Assembly: GCA_942486035.1 (NCBI GenBank)
Contig: CALNXK010000023.1
Coordinates: 1,782,001 to 1,846,000, forward strand
Length of the DNA stretch: 64,000 nt
Origin: Porites lobata
Lineage: Eukaryota; Cnidaria; Anthozoa; Scleractinia; Poritidae
Direction: 5' to 3'
Shown: one piece after another, positions 39,891 through 53,100 of the stretch
How the letters are laid out: each line of letters opens with the position of its first letter
Position numbering within the stretch: the first letter of the stretch is position 1
Made by a program: the position numbers and the translations under genes
The notes under the pieces: generated by a model
Seen by the model: the letters and a program-made list of their open reading frames with translations, nothing else
The model's database searches: none
Told to the model about the DNA's origin: nothing

Positions 39891-40490
39891 TAAATAATGC
39901 TCTAATGTCATTTTTATAGTCTAGAAAGCCTTGTTTTTATCTAAAAGGTAACCAAACAGTATATCTAGGTCAATGTTAAAGAAAAAGAAACAAAGAAAAA
40001 AATTCCGAAATCTTGACCAAAACTATGGGTTAGGCCCTTGAAAAAATGAAAATTTTTGGATTTTGCTCTAACGTCACTTCTAAAATGCCTTGTTTTCTTT
40101 TAAGAACTTAATGGAACATTATATCTAAGCCTTTTCAAAAGAAAAACAAACTGAGAGAAAATCTCAAATTTTAGACCAAAACCATGGGTTAGCCTCCTTG
40201 GAAAAATGCAAATTTTTCGACTTCGCTCTAATGTCATTTTTATGGTCCACAAAGCCTTGTTTTCTATGTCGAACATGATCAAATAGATTACCTAGGCCTA
40301 TCTTAAAGAAAAACAATCCGAGAAGAAATTTCAAATTTTTGGCCAAAACCATGGGTTAATCACTTTGGCAAAATGTGAATTTTTCGACTTTGCGCTAATG
40401 TTTTTTTGTAGCCTTGCTTTCTGTCTAGAACATAATCAGATAGTTTATCTAGGCCTGTTTTAAAGGAAAACAAACTCAGAGAAAGTTATA
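39891..40490 (+). repeat. Satellite class A, right flank
   Basis: Three to four class A monomers (gctctaatgtcatttttata, agccttgttttctatgtcga) before unique sequence and the dynein 3' end. Confidence 0.85.
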
Positions 40491-40528
40491 ATTTTTTAGT
40501 AAGTGCCTTTTTAAAAGGCCTGGTATAT

Positions 40529-40534
40529 TTTATT
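40529..40534 (-). promoter_or_regulatory. Candidate poly(A) signal of the dynein gene
   Basis: AATAAA on the minus strand about 440 bases past the dynein stop. It sits at the right edge of the satellite, so the dynein 3' UTR may end at or inside the oldest satellite monomers. Chance occurrence in AT-rich DNA cannot be excluded. Confidence 0.35.
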
Positions 40535-40970
40535 TACAACACAAAATACAATAATATTTTTTAAACACTCTTAAACAAAATAATTCTAAAAAATTAACAT
40601 GTCATTGGAATAGAAGCAAAACGCAAACAAATACAAACTTGAAACTTCCTACTTCAAAAAATGGTTTTGCTTCGTATGACAAACCCCAAGCAAGTAATAC
40701 GTATGAATATCTGTAATTCTTATTCCCTCCCTTCTTCTCTCGTAAAAGAATCGCGTGAGGTTATTAACTTTGCGTAAGAAAGTATCTGCGAAGCAGAGCA
40801 GATTTAGGAATACAAAGAACAGTAAAATTTATGACCTTAAACAAGAGGTGAGTTACTTAAAAGATGTTGTTTGCCACTGATTAATTTGCAAAAGAAAATT
40901 GCGTATCTTAAAAAGAGAAGATCTTAATAAGGAAAGGATAAAGTTGGTTAACTGGTAGCAATAACGCATT

Positions 40971-41117
40971 CTAGTCTGAGTTAAGTGTTAGGCATACACC
41001 CTGCAACACCCAGTGAGAAATATGTTCATGCGTCGCCAAGTCTGCTTCAAACACTAAACCCACTCCCATAGCGTTGCGACGCTGAGATGTTGTATATACT
41101 GGCGAACGGTAGGTATT
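40971..41117 (-). CDS. DNAH10: Dynein heavy chain exon w26, C-terminus and stop
   Basis: 48 residues and TAG (complement of 40971-40973). Acceptor tcattttag. Encodes YRSPVYTTSQRRNAMGVGLV, then HWVLQGVCLTLNSD at the very end, matching the expected C-terminus. Found by homology reasoning from the preceding exon. Confidence 0.96.
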   Translation of the reverse strand, partial: NTYRSPVYTTSQRRNAMGVGLVFEADLATHEHISHWVLQGVCLTLNSD

Positions 41118-44100
41118 CTAAAATGAAAAAAAAAAAACGTGTGAGAAAATAATGATCTAAAAGGAAATCCTGCGATGTAACCATTCAGTCGAAACATATA
41201 CTATGTGCTTTTCGAACGAGGTTTCTGCGTCTCGTGTTTGAAACAACCACTGTGTGAGTGGAAAATGGTTCATAGATTATTGGAAGATGTTTGTCATGTC
41301 ACAAATAAGAGCTCGGGCTTTTGACCTTTACGAGGTGGAGCCCTCTTAGCGATATTTTTATTCCAGTAGTATTGTTGTCTATCCTGTACACTTTAGCCTG
41401 TAGATGGAATGTTTGAAAGTGAAATATTCAGAATTATTTCCGTCTATGTTACGTGATACAAAAGTGTTGAAGCAGTGCCTAGTTCCTAATGCTGAATGTT
41501 TCCCAAATTTAACAGAACGAAACAGGGGTTTTTCAAGTTACCTGCAGCTTAAGCCTGTGTGCCTCAATGGGGATCACTTTTAGGATCGGAAGTTCCTCAA
41601 CAAGGACCTTCGGCTTGGGTCTTCGAAGGCATGCTGACTCAAGGTCCCAGGAGGCACCCTCTAGATATAGACCGCTGACAAAACAGCCTGAATGCGCCCT
41701 CTCGGTAACTTCCTCGGCGGTTCTGTATTTAGTGACGGTAGTGTATAAAGTGGAACGATCCAATGGCCAGCCGTTCTTACGACAGGTAGCTTGCACTAGA
41801 GCTGTCAAATATGATTCAGGGATGTGCAGACCAGATAACCAGATTACTGCAGGTTCGCCTTCATTGACCTACAAGCAAAATAAACGAAATTACTTAACGA
41901 GTTACTGCTCTGGTAGAATATGCGTTGAAAAAGGTCCCGATTTATTGACAGTGCCCCTTCTTGAACCCCCAAGGGTGAGTTTGATGATGGTAATTGAACT
42001 GAGTGGAGTGCAAGTTGGTCTGAAATAATACGCGTGATTTCAATGATTTCAGACCAAAATTACTCGACACAAAGTTCGATTACCACTTTATTACAGCCAT
42101 TTGAAATCACAAAATTCAGTTCGTACTAATATTTCATTGATCAAGTAGCCGGTTTCTCAAAAAGTGGAAACAAAAACGTTTACATCTCATTTTGTATTCG
42201 AAACAGAAATGGTGCGAGTTAAAACAGAAATGATGCGATTTAGAGCATGAATGGCGCGATTTCGAACAATTGTGATTTAGAGCAAAAAATAGCGTGATCC
42301 TAAAAAAAACACTCTGCTGAGAGCCAATAAGATTGCAGGGATCACCAGTGATTTCAAAATGTATATAATAAATAAAGGAATCCGGGTATGGCAAACCAGG
42401 GATTTCACTTAACGAATTCACGCACAAAATCTGCAATTGAACCTGGTGTTTTAATGGAAAATCACAAAAATATAACTTCCGAAAAGAAACGCAAATAAAT
42501 CTCATCAAGCCAAGACTGACTTTGCGATTCAAAAAGAACAACTATGCGCCAACGACACAAGAACGAAGCACTCACCCATTGGTTATACTGGTTCAAGCGT
42601 TTCAGGAAATGTTCCATCCAGTTTCCAAGAGACTTGAGAGTCGCTGGAGCCAGCTTGCGCCAAATGTTAGGAATTTGACCGTTGAACAGCGCACGCGCAA
42701 CTTCGTCCAGTTCACTGCTCATTCCCACTTCACCCGCAAGGGCCTGGGAAAAAGAAAAACAATACTGCGGTAAGTACGTGATGCACCAGGGAACGCCAAT
42801 AACACTCAGAGTAAAAAAGTAAATGTACAAACTAGCAATAAATTATGCGAATTAAATTCGAACAATGATAGGCGAAGGTAGAGAACAGAGCGTTTTCACT
42901 CATGTGCGGGCCAGCATCTATGCAAATTTATTGCAGCAAAAGAAAGCGTTTACTTAAGAAAAGAGTTCAAATCTCACAAGATTGGTTTAACTACCATTGG
43001 CGCCGTTTCGTTGTTTTAGAACACCAATATGGCCGCCGTGATGTCATGTGAAGGCCCTCAATATTAAACGTTGGGGAAGGGAAGGGGATGAAATGATAAG
43101 TGAGACGCGTTTGCCTGCAGCTTACCCTTTGAAGGTTAATAAGCGAGGTCGACATTTTCCTGATGAGAACATTAAACCTATCCAGTTCCTGCAGCAATAC
43201 CACGTACGTGGGCGTGATATCCGTTATGCTCTTCCTCACTCTGTCCACATCAAACAATGGTGGTAACTTGCCCTGGATATCAGTGGCTATTTTCCCGATA
43301 AACTCTTCCCTGCTTACACCCCCCGACTCCCCGCCCGTCTGCGGCTGTAGTTCAACCAAGTGACTCCACATATCCTTGGCTGAGTGCGTGTAGTAGCCGA
43401 TCTCGGCGTTGGGGTGGAGTCCAAATACGTCCGGGGTGTTGGATAAGGGTAGGGCTTCGATGGCGTCTGCGTACAAGTCTCGGTTACTCTCAGAGGCACC
43501 TAAAAGATATATTATAATTGGTTTACCTAAAAAACACTTACGAGTTCTTAAAAACGTGTCGCGTTCGTGCGTTCCAGATCGAATTGGAATTGTTGGTTTT
43601 GAGGTGAGCGGAAAACTGGAGTACCTGGAGAATAATTTCTCGGAGTATGGGAGAGAACTACCAACAAACTCAAGCCATATAGGGCCGGTCGACGACGGGA
43701 TTTGAACCCGGGCCACATTGGTGGGTGGCGAGTGCTCTCACCACTGCACCACTCTTGCTCCCCTTAATAGTTGTTCATTTACCACAACAACGCAGAAAAT
43801 ACTCATAAGTAGAGGCCGCTGCAATCCAGACACGTCTCGAATATTGTGTCTTGATTCTGAAAGAAGTGGTAACTGCTACAAGGTGAAAATTTCAAGAATT
43901 CTGTGGATTAACTCTTAACTTTCTTTAGCAATACACTCTGAACCTCTTAAGCTTACATGAATGAGAAGGCTCGTTTGAAAACATGTACTCGTTACAAGGG
44001 AGTTTGGATTATCTGCTGGACCAAAAACGCTCCTTTTCTCTATTATTTTCACAGTGCATTCAACCTTAAATAGTAAGCCACAATGGCTCATTCACGTGGA

Positions 44101-47100
44101 TAAATGTCAAACCATTTTTCCCGATGTTACTGGTAACGGTCATTAACGGATATCTCTTGTAGTAGGAGGGAGTTGTGCAATCATCGAAAAATCTACACAA
44201 AAGTGAAGGGATAACAAAGAATTTGAACTGAAATGGGAGGGGGGAGGGACAGGGGCAAAGCAATTTTCGGGAAAAACTCACGATTTGAGATCTAGAATTT
44301 TGACACCTCTCGAACATCGACAAAATGGTTATAGATCTAAAATCTAATTTTCGAGAAGATAAGTTTTTATCCCTATAATTCTCTGAATTCTCAGCATGTA
44401 CTTACAGATAAAACAATGGACCTATTATGAACACTCACCTTTTTCAGGTTTGGGGATAAAATAGTCCACCTCTTCGTTTTTGTAGAAGTGGAATGGCTGG
44501 AAAGTGTCAAAGATAAAGTCTCCCATGTACTCGTCCATGTACGTCTTGACCACACGGCGATCAAAATCATCGATCACACGACCACCATACATCACCTGAA
44601 GGAAGGTTATAATTTCAAGTTGTTATCAACTTAAGCAGTAAAGTTCACAACCCAAAAACGAATATTGTTAGAACAGAAAAAGAAGTTAAAACGCGACAAA
44701 TCGGAAGTGAGGCTGAAATTATCAGGATCTAGAGATTTCACTCGAGTGGCTTCGGTCTCTATCTGTTCTACCGTAACGATACCCACTCTCATCTGTAGTT
44801 TGTTCCGGGGGAGGCGGAGACCCTAAGGCTATTTTAGACAGATTTTCAATCCTATCTTGCAACACTTTTTACAATTATTAAACAAACACTCTAACTCTAA
44901 TTCACTTTAATTCTATACCCACTGCTAAATTTCGCATAATACCCTTTGATTCCTATACTTCATCCCAAACTATAAAACTGCTTGAAAACCATACATCTCA
45001 AGAATACATGAGATTATCTTCGCGGGAACTTGGGCAATAACATACGGGGGGTATAAAAAGGCCGGGCATTCCCATTTTTTGTTGAGGCCATGAAAGGGAT
45101 CGAACTAATGATAAACAGATCCAAATGTTTCGAAGGGGCTACCTACGACCATCGACAGGCCCAGAAAATTTTTGGTTCTAAGGGCCATCAGTTTACCGCA
45201 GCAATATAAAACAGTTGGCCACCAATAGGACTATGAAACATTGTGATAGTCTGAAATGATTGTAACCAGGACACATCAATAAACAGCTTAGTGTAACTGT
45301 AATTTATAAATGCAATATGAATCGGATTTATATCAACGTGTTTTAAACTGTAAAACGTACGTACCTTAAATAACACGTTTTACATCGAAAAATAACTGGT
45401 TACACAAACCGACTATTTGGGCTCTGTGCAATAAATAGTTGCAAGTTCTATATATACAGCTGATTTTTAACTTAACAACCGCTTAACTAGCTACCCACCT
45501 CGCCTATGAGGTATTTCAAACTGGCCCAAGGGATTCTTTTGTCCGGACTCTCAAGTGATTTAGTTAGATAAGTGTTCAGTAATGTCATGCAGACTCTGAA
45601 GTCCGACTCGTTGAAGTCATAAGCGATGTTCCAACCAATCTTGCCGTACTTTCTTCTTTCTTGCACCACAGCGTGGAAGAACCCCAACACATATCTGTTA
45701 AAAAGATAGTAAATTTACGCATCAGTATTTCGCTAACATGTATACCTTAGCAGTGACATGCTTTCATTTTATTTTACAATTAAACAACAAACGGGGAAGA
45801 ACTTATTCCGTTCAGTCACAATATCTAAATGCAGTAAATAATTTTGCTTGGGTCACAAGGAAAACAAACTAATCTAACGCATTGGAGGAGGCTAGTGGGG
45901 GCGGGAGATAGCATGCAAGCAGTCGTTCTTCCTTAAAAATGTAGAACGCAAAAAGACCCAAGTTGCAAGCAAGGTCTGACTCTGTTTTCGTATAATGCGC
46001 TAAAAAATTTAGAAACTGGCAGCGACAGGACAGACTGGAAACATTTATTATATATGGGAAAATATGCTACATACACAAGAGGCGAGAAGGACTGGTGCGG
46101 GCAATCAGCAAGTGCCTGATTGGTTATCTTGTGATATGTACTGCGCAGGTTCAGCTTAAGACCATTTGGCGGCTCAGTGACAACCTAAATAGGAGACAAA
46201 AATAAAGTCACTCTCACTCAATATACAATAACTTGCTAGTAACTCTCACTTTGGGGGATGCCTTAAGAGGCGGAAGGAGACACCGCTCGCGTGTTCGTTC
46301 ACAACTCGCTTGCCTTGCCATTTGAAATGGATAGCTTGCCCGCAGGCTAAACATACACAAGTGACTTGGTCTGGTCTAGATCTTGGTTTTTTAGCCTAGT
46401 CGCTCTGGTTCGGGCATGCATAACTTCTTTGGTACTGCGAGTAACCAAGAGAAAAAATGCTGTAACATAAACGCTTTTCAACGAGATAAATTATAGAACT
46501 GAGGTCTCATCCTTTATCGTATTCTTAAATATGAACAATAATTTGCACTGTGTACAATACCTTGAGGGACCTTTGTAGAATGCCAATAGGGAACTCTGGA
46601 GTGGGGTCTGTAGTGAGCCACAGCCTAAAATCGGGATGAGGTTTGCTGATTCGCTCCAGGACCTTCTCTAATTCTCTCAGCCACTTCACCAACAAGTGGC
46701 AATTTTGAAGCATTAGCCACTGACCCCTTGCTATCGCTGTCTCAAGGAGTTGCAACGCCAACTGTAAAACGAATAACAAAACAGGTAGTAAGGCTTGATG
46801 TTGAGTGTTTTGTTTTCGTTCACATACTAAGGGAATTGATGGAGGAAAAAGTGTTTCTTTTGATTTAAGCGACAGCTCGCGAAGTACTTCAAAAGTTTAG
46901 AGAACGTTGCTCGGCTTAAGAATGTCAAAGCTTTCACCTCTGTCACCAGCAGTAAGTGTAGGCCTTGCAGAGAGGCAAACAAACAAACAAACAATCAAGA
47001 AAAAGAAACTGAAAACCGGCAGGGACCAACTCATTGGGTCTGTGTTAGTGGGAAGGGGATGTCTGTATCAGGGGAGAGGGATATTCGTCTACACAAGTGC

Positions 47101-50100
47101 CCGTTAGGATAGAGTTACCTGATAGTTAACTATCATTGAACAAAAAGCATCTCAGGGATAGTAAAAGGGAGATTAAGCAAAGGTGTTTTTGAACGACGCG
47201 CATCACCCGGAAGTGGGCTCTTTTCCCTTTGGATATACCACATGTGACGCTTCTAAATTAGTACTGCTACGTGCATAGAGACTCCTTACTTGAAAATTTG
47301 GACAAAACCAATGCCCAAGAATATAAAAAGTTGACTTCCGGTTGACGTGCGTCGCTCAAAAACGTCTTAGTTGCTTAAGCTCACTGACACGCTTACCTTC
47401 TCCTGTCCCTGTCCCATGGCAAGAAATTTGAGTTTGTTACCGCCAAATCCTGACCTCTCAGCCAGCTTCATAAGATCACTGGCAGGATCCGAACCAGGAC
47501 TGAGGATGAAGATAATAGGGGAGAAGGGATTGGACTGCTCGAATATCGCCTCAAAGCTGATCACCGGCGGGGTAACATACTTCTCGCTCATCCTTCCGGT
47601 CACGAAGTTTGTGATGGCGAGGTATACTCTATCCACGCGGAAACAACGGAGTAGCAGGAGACGTTGGAAGTCTGTCAGGCTCTCTTCGTATTTGCCAGGG
47701 AAGGGCGCGGATTCAGGAGAATCGTGATCATTCCACTAAAAGGAAATACATTTAAAGTATTAAAAAGAAAAAAAAATTGAAATGTGTTCATCTGACTTTT
47801 AAACATGAAACTATTACCCGCACCTTATCAGTCAAAAGAGGAAGCGATAGGCTGGCAATGTAAATGACTACAGAATCCTTGCGGTAACGACCTACAAAGC
47901 TGCTCATCTTCTACACTCCTTGGATTGGAGGCAGATATTTTATTGACACATCTCCAGAAATCTAATCAGTCAGCACCAAAAAAATTTTGTTAAGGACGAC
48001 CCTCAGGGCCCAGATGTTCCAACGCCGTTTAGCGTTAACCCGGGGTTAAATTTTGTATGCGTTTCTCTTTCTTTTGTTGAAAAGTATTTTCTCGGAAAAT
48101 TGTCTGTCTTGTTTTTAGAGCAACCAACAGTCAAATTGGACGCAAAAATAATACACCTATTCGGCTAACTCAATGTTGTACCCAAAAATTTTCAGTCTTT
48201 TGTATTGTATTTTTAGAGCATCCAACGGTCAAATTTGAAACAAAAAGTTTTAAAAGGGTTTAATTTAACTGAATTTGTCTTTAAACTGAACTTGTACTTT
48301 TTAAGCTTTCATATCCGAATTCAATTTCGCTCTAACATTCGACACCTTAGAAACCATAAGAGGACAGGGGACTGGTGCCGAAAGGTGTCCCGCAATTGTT
48401 GAGATCGTTACCGGTGATGCGCCGGTCAGCTATTGGCCATTTTTTCCGTGCCCCTAGAACAGTCCCAAAGGTCTCTGCGAAAGTTAACTCCGTCCAGTTT
48501 CCTCTTAACTTTGTACAACCCGGCTCCGGCGAGAAACAATCATACCAGACAATGATTTAACTAAGGAACCATACCTCCTTCCATGCTTGACCGTTTCTTT
48601 CTATGTCATCAGCCAATGAGCTAAAGGCCTCTGGAGTGACGGTTATCAGTCTCTGTATATCTTCCCAGCCCTGATCAGGCAGCCAAGGAAAGGGCTTTGT
48701 ACGGGAGCTCTTCTCCAGGGAGATGTTACCCTTCAGGAAGAAATCCAGCTCCTCTGGGTTTAACTTGCCGTCCGCCTCCAGGATTTTGATGGTCATTTGG
48801 AAAGAAAACAGAAGCTTGTGACGTTCAAACAATCCTAGAAAATAACAAAGAAAACAATTGGAGTAAACATAGCAATTTGACAGTTGTGTACAACAATAAC
48901 AACAACAACAACAACTTTATTATAGCATGAATTGGAAGAGGTAGTATCTACCCGTGAGTAGCAGTAGCTAATCCAGGTCGGTAGTTAATACAAGATATAT
49001 GCATGGTACCAAATATAAGAGATAACATTAAGTTGCACTTACATATATGGCGCGAGATACAGGAAGTTGCAGCTGATAAAGAACTAAAGTTACGAGGTTG
49101 TTGCAATATGATCATCAATGGTAAATGTTTTTTATTGTATCAATAATTGAAGATGTTGACGGGTACGAGTTTATAGATTTCAGGACATTGGTAAATCTCT
49201 CGTGGCATTGTTCTAAAGGAGTGTTTTCGGGTGTTTAAATAAGACGTCAAGGACGTATGACGATAGTAATTTACCTTTCTTACGTACTTTTCAACTTTAA
49301 AAACTTAACATTTGCCTTGTAACCCAGAGTCTTAAAATTAAGAGCAACTTGTGGCTCATACTGGTAGTGAACGAAACGCGTGAATGCCTGGGATATTTCG
49401 CGAGAGTTGATGATGTCATTCCGCTATCATGTGGGAGATCAAGACACGAACAAATCATACACTAATGACCTAAACCTTTTCACGGTTTTTCTATCTCAAA
49501 ACTGATCGTTTCTTCCCTTTCGGTTCAAAAACATTCGAGAACAAAATACTGGTGTTCTCGGTTCGACAGTAAAGGACTGCTACAATTCGTCCATACAACG
49601 CTCGCCTAGTCAGGACAGGGACGAGAGTCTCTTTTGTACCACATGATTGGTTACTCTCTCATTGACCATATGATTGAAAGCATTTTTCGCCATTATCACG
49701 CTCTACTAAAAAGAGGATACTTACCAGTACAAGCATAGTTGTACACATTCATGGTTAGTGTGTCCATGATGTTTTTCAGTCGCTTTGGTAGAATGGAGTC
49801 GGGCAAGCTTTTCCTTAAGGACAAATCAAACTGTTGAAGGTAGGACGCCAGAGAGTACTGGTACATGGAGTTAACAGCTGACATCTCTGATAACACGAAG
49901 AATAAAACGGCTCCTAGTTTAGCCGCTGGCCTGTAGCCATCGCGGAGCTTGTCTATGTCAACTGCTGTTTTGGCGCCAAGTTTGAGCTTTTCAGCGACCT
50001 GAACAAACAGCAAAATTAAACTATAAGTTGAAAGAACCCACCATTGACCCAACGTGGTCACAGAAAGTGTCAGAAACGCAAGTAAGGCCTGGTTCAGACG

Positions 50101-53100
50101 CCGTACTTTTCATGTGCCGAACCTAACTGAGTAAGTTCGACTTTGGAGCGACACTGGCGCGACATCTGATTCAGACGGGGTACCGTGTGTCAAACCTAAG
50201 TTAAGTTCGACAAAAGTTCGACAGACTCTGTCGAACTTAACGCTTTTGCCGCACCAAACGTAAACTGCCGTACCAAATTGATTCAGACGCCGCTCTTTTG
50301 CCGTACTTAATTCATCAGTTAGGTTCAGCACATGAGAGGAGCGGCGTCTGAACCGGGCCTAAGGAATTCATCGACGATTTGTGAAAGACAAGTATCTGAC
50401 CACAGACCGCCCCTTAAGAAACCGAGGGTAGAATGAGTTCTAGTGTTCTGGGATAGTTTATTTTTAACTTACGAGAGCAACTAGTTTGGCATAGTTTAAA
50501 CGAAGCCTAAGCTATGATTGGTTAATGATTGTTTTTAAAAGCCATCGACCAATCAAACTAACTTTGGGTACTTAAACAAAACAACACACGAAGACTAGTG
50601 AAAAGTACTGGAGTGTCAAATTCAATTCGCCAAGACGAGAAGGGAACTGGAGCCGAAATATGTCCCGCAGTTGTTTCTGGGATCGTTACTGGGGACGCGC
50701 CGGTCCCTACAAACAGTCCCAGAAGCCTTTGCGAAAGTTAACTCGACCCAGTCTCTTTCTCTTTTCTAAAGTGGCGAATAGTGTTACCTTTTTTTTCCCT
50801 TTTAATAGTCGCAAAAAATATATCATTCAAATACAAAATAAAAGAACATTTACCTCGACTGCTTTAGACTTGGTATCCTCTAGAGTCTGAACAAGCTCCA
50901 CGTTATCCAACATGTTCCCTTGAGAAGTGGCGAGTTCCCGAAGAAGAGTGTCCTCAAGATCTTTCAGAAGTCGCTTGTTATCACTGCAACATAGATTTCA
51001 CATCATATATATTAACCTTTTAAGTTTTGATATCAAACTGCACATACTATGTAAGTCGAGTTCAAAATTCAATTTTGTAATTTCACCCCTTAAAACTCTG
51101 TGGATAAATACCTACACCGAGACACGCCAAACGAAATGAAGATTTCAACGAAAATTCACGAAAATCACTTTCCTTTAATATTGTTTCTACGATATACAAG
51201 GTACGGTACTTCTTGTCTGTACGTAACATGAAACCCAAAGATTCGTAACATTAAATGACAACTGCGGTAAAGTTTTCCTGTTACCACCGCAGAAAATGGT
51301 CATGAATTTTCACTCTAAGGTTTGAACAGTCCATTATAAGTCTTTCGTTACTTTTTCTCGGTTTCGATGATAGTATTGTTTTAAGCAAACTTGAAAGTGC
51401 AAGCGAGTGCAAGCTCTAAACTCAAGTTTTCTGTCCTGACCTTGTTTCTTGAATTAATCTTTCCCTCTGTTCTTCCAGTTCTTTCCTTTCAAATCCTACA
51501 ATAACACTCAGCAGCTGATCCTCCAGTCCCTTCATGGTTACAGTGTAGTTCACCACCATACAGCGACTGAAGTGAGTCGGGGTGTACTTAGGGTTGGAGA
51601 GCTTCGTGTTCAGGTACAATCGAAAACTCGGATCGTAGTCAACTTCTTTATCTCCAAGTACAACAAACTCCCGACCAGGCTCCCCTGAAATCGATAGATA
51701 GATGGATAAATAAATAAATAAGTAAATAAATAAATAAAAAGGTAAGTACAGTCGAACCTCTATGTGAGCGGACAGTAAGCACCCTCTAGAAAATCTAGTT
51801 TCATAGGATACACATAGCACGCAGCTCTATCGTTTTAGGGTGAGGGTACATTGTCACTGTTGCCTGTTTATTCTTTTTCAAGTCAGCCCTGTGAGGCCTT
51901 GTCAAAGCTGCATTCCGTCCTGTGTGACCATCTTTCATAAGTAACGTACCAGCACACCCTTCATTTCGAGTGGGTTAGCAAAGGGAGCCGCGGGAGAAGG
52001 CATGAGCAAGCAGCAAAGCCGCAGGGGACGGGGGAGGTGAGGATCCCCACCCCATCTCTCGCGTGTGCCACTCGCGCGTGACTTTTCACGATATTCCCGA
52101 AATGGAGCGTTTGCTCGCAGGCTATCCTTAGGCGACCACCTATCCAAAACACCAGAATCAGTTTTGTCAGTCCAAGCAATCTAGTTGGAAACTCTAATAA
52201 GCGACTACCAAATCTTGTCATTTGGGGTGATCGCTCACAGGAGGATCGACTGCAATTATTCAATTACACTCGTTTGTTCAAACTGTTTTGGTTTCTTTAA
52301 GCCCTTAGGTCACTTTTTTGACGGTTTATTCATTCGTTTGTTCTTGCACATTTTCTATCCTGCATATCTGGCAGTTTTGTTGGATAACGGTGAGGGATTA
52401 ACCGAGAAAACGAGCGGTGAGGCCGCACGAAAAATCACGAGGAGAAAAGCGCTCTAATTAATACATTTTCCCTCCAAGTCAGTTTTTTTATTTATTTACC
52501 TTTGATGTTCTTGTCTAGTACATTATCAATGACAGGATCTATGTACTCATCGACGTCCTTGAACAGGATTGGGAAGCCATACTTGATGGCCAGTTCCAGT
52601 TGCTTCAGGAAATCAGGGTCGTTGAACGTCACGACCTAAAAAAGGAATAATATTTATTCGAAGCCTCTAAAAAGTAAGGTTACCATTGCACAGTGCATAT
52701 CAACATTTGATCACGTAGTACATTTACGACGCGTTATTTACAATTTCTTTTCAAACGTGAGTTCAACTCACCTTTAAATTGTTCTTCTCTTCCTTTTTCT
52801 TGATCCAGTTAAGCGCCTGCTGCTGCGGATCGATGCACAGCGGATACCTGCTGGCCTGTGTGGTCAGAATACCATTCTCTATTGACAGTTCATCTGGCGG
52901 GAGACCCTCGGAAGTCCAACGACTGATCTCCACATCATTAGTAAGGAAAGTGTCTAGTTTGAACGGCTGGCTTACAGGGATACCCCGGTTTAAGACATCT
53001 TTCTCCCACTCCCCTCGGAACATGTCCCGGCGGAAGTCCCAGGTGAAGGCGCCCAAATAGCTGAGGAAAGCTGAAGCCAGGAGACAGTCACCCAACAGAC

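Larger units (their letters stand above)
27125..40490 (+). repeat. Large tandem satellite array, about 168-bp monomer
   Basis: Roughly 75-80 head-to-tail monomers in one orientation. The most constant part reads ccaaaaccatgggttaaccc followed by ctttggaaaaatg. Spacings of ggttaacccc in the core are 167-168 bases (for example 32151, 32319, 32486, 32654, 32822, 32989) and 162-169 bases in the left flank. Three sequence classes lie in the symmetrical order A, B, core, B, A. The array is extremely AT-rich. It fills the space between the 3' ends of NOS and the dynein gene. Function unknown; a centromeric, heterochromatic or purely selfish array are all possible. Confidence 0.97.

Noticed and set aside
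27800..40350. Many open frames of 60-110 codons on both strands inside the satellite, with recurring FPKGLTHGFGP-like or GPKPWVNPFGK-like peptides
   Set aside because: The monomer is close to 168 bases, which is 56 codons, so a frame that is open in one monomer tends to stay open in the next. The peptides are translations of the satellite, start at arbitrary points and end at variant monomers. No acceptor, domain or promoter evidence supports genes.
27125..40490. CRISPR array or phage-like direct repeats
   Set aside because: The repeats are about 168 bases with no unique spacers, and the surroundings are intron-containing animal genes.
41567..42028. 153-codon plus-strand open frame
   Set aside because: Antisense to dynein exon w25, whose minus-strand reading is a precise dynein C-terminal match.
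43409..43705. 98-codon plus-strand open frame
   Set aside because: Combines the antisense of dynein exon w23 with the adjacent SINE.
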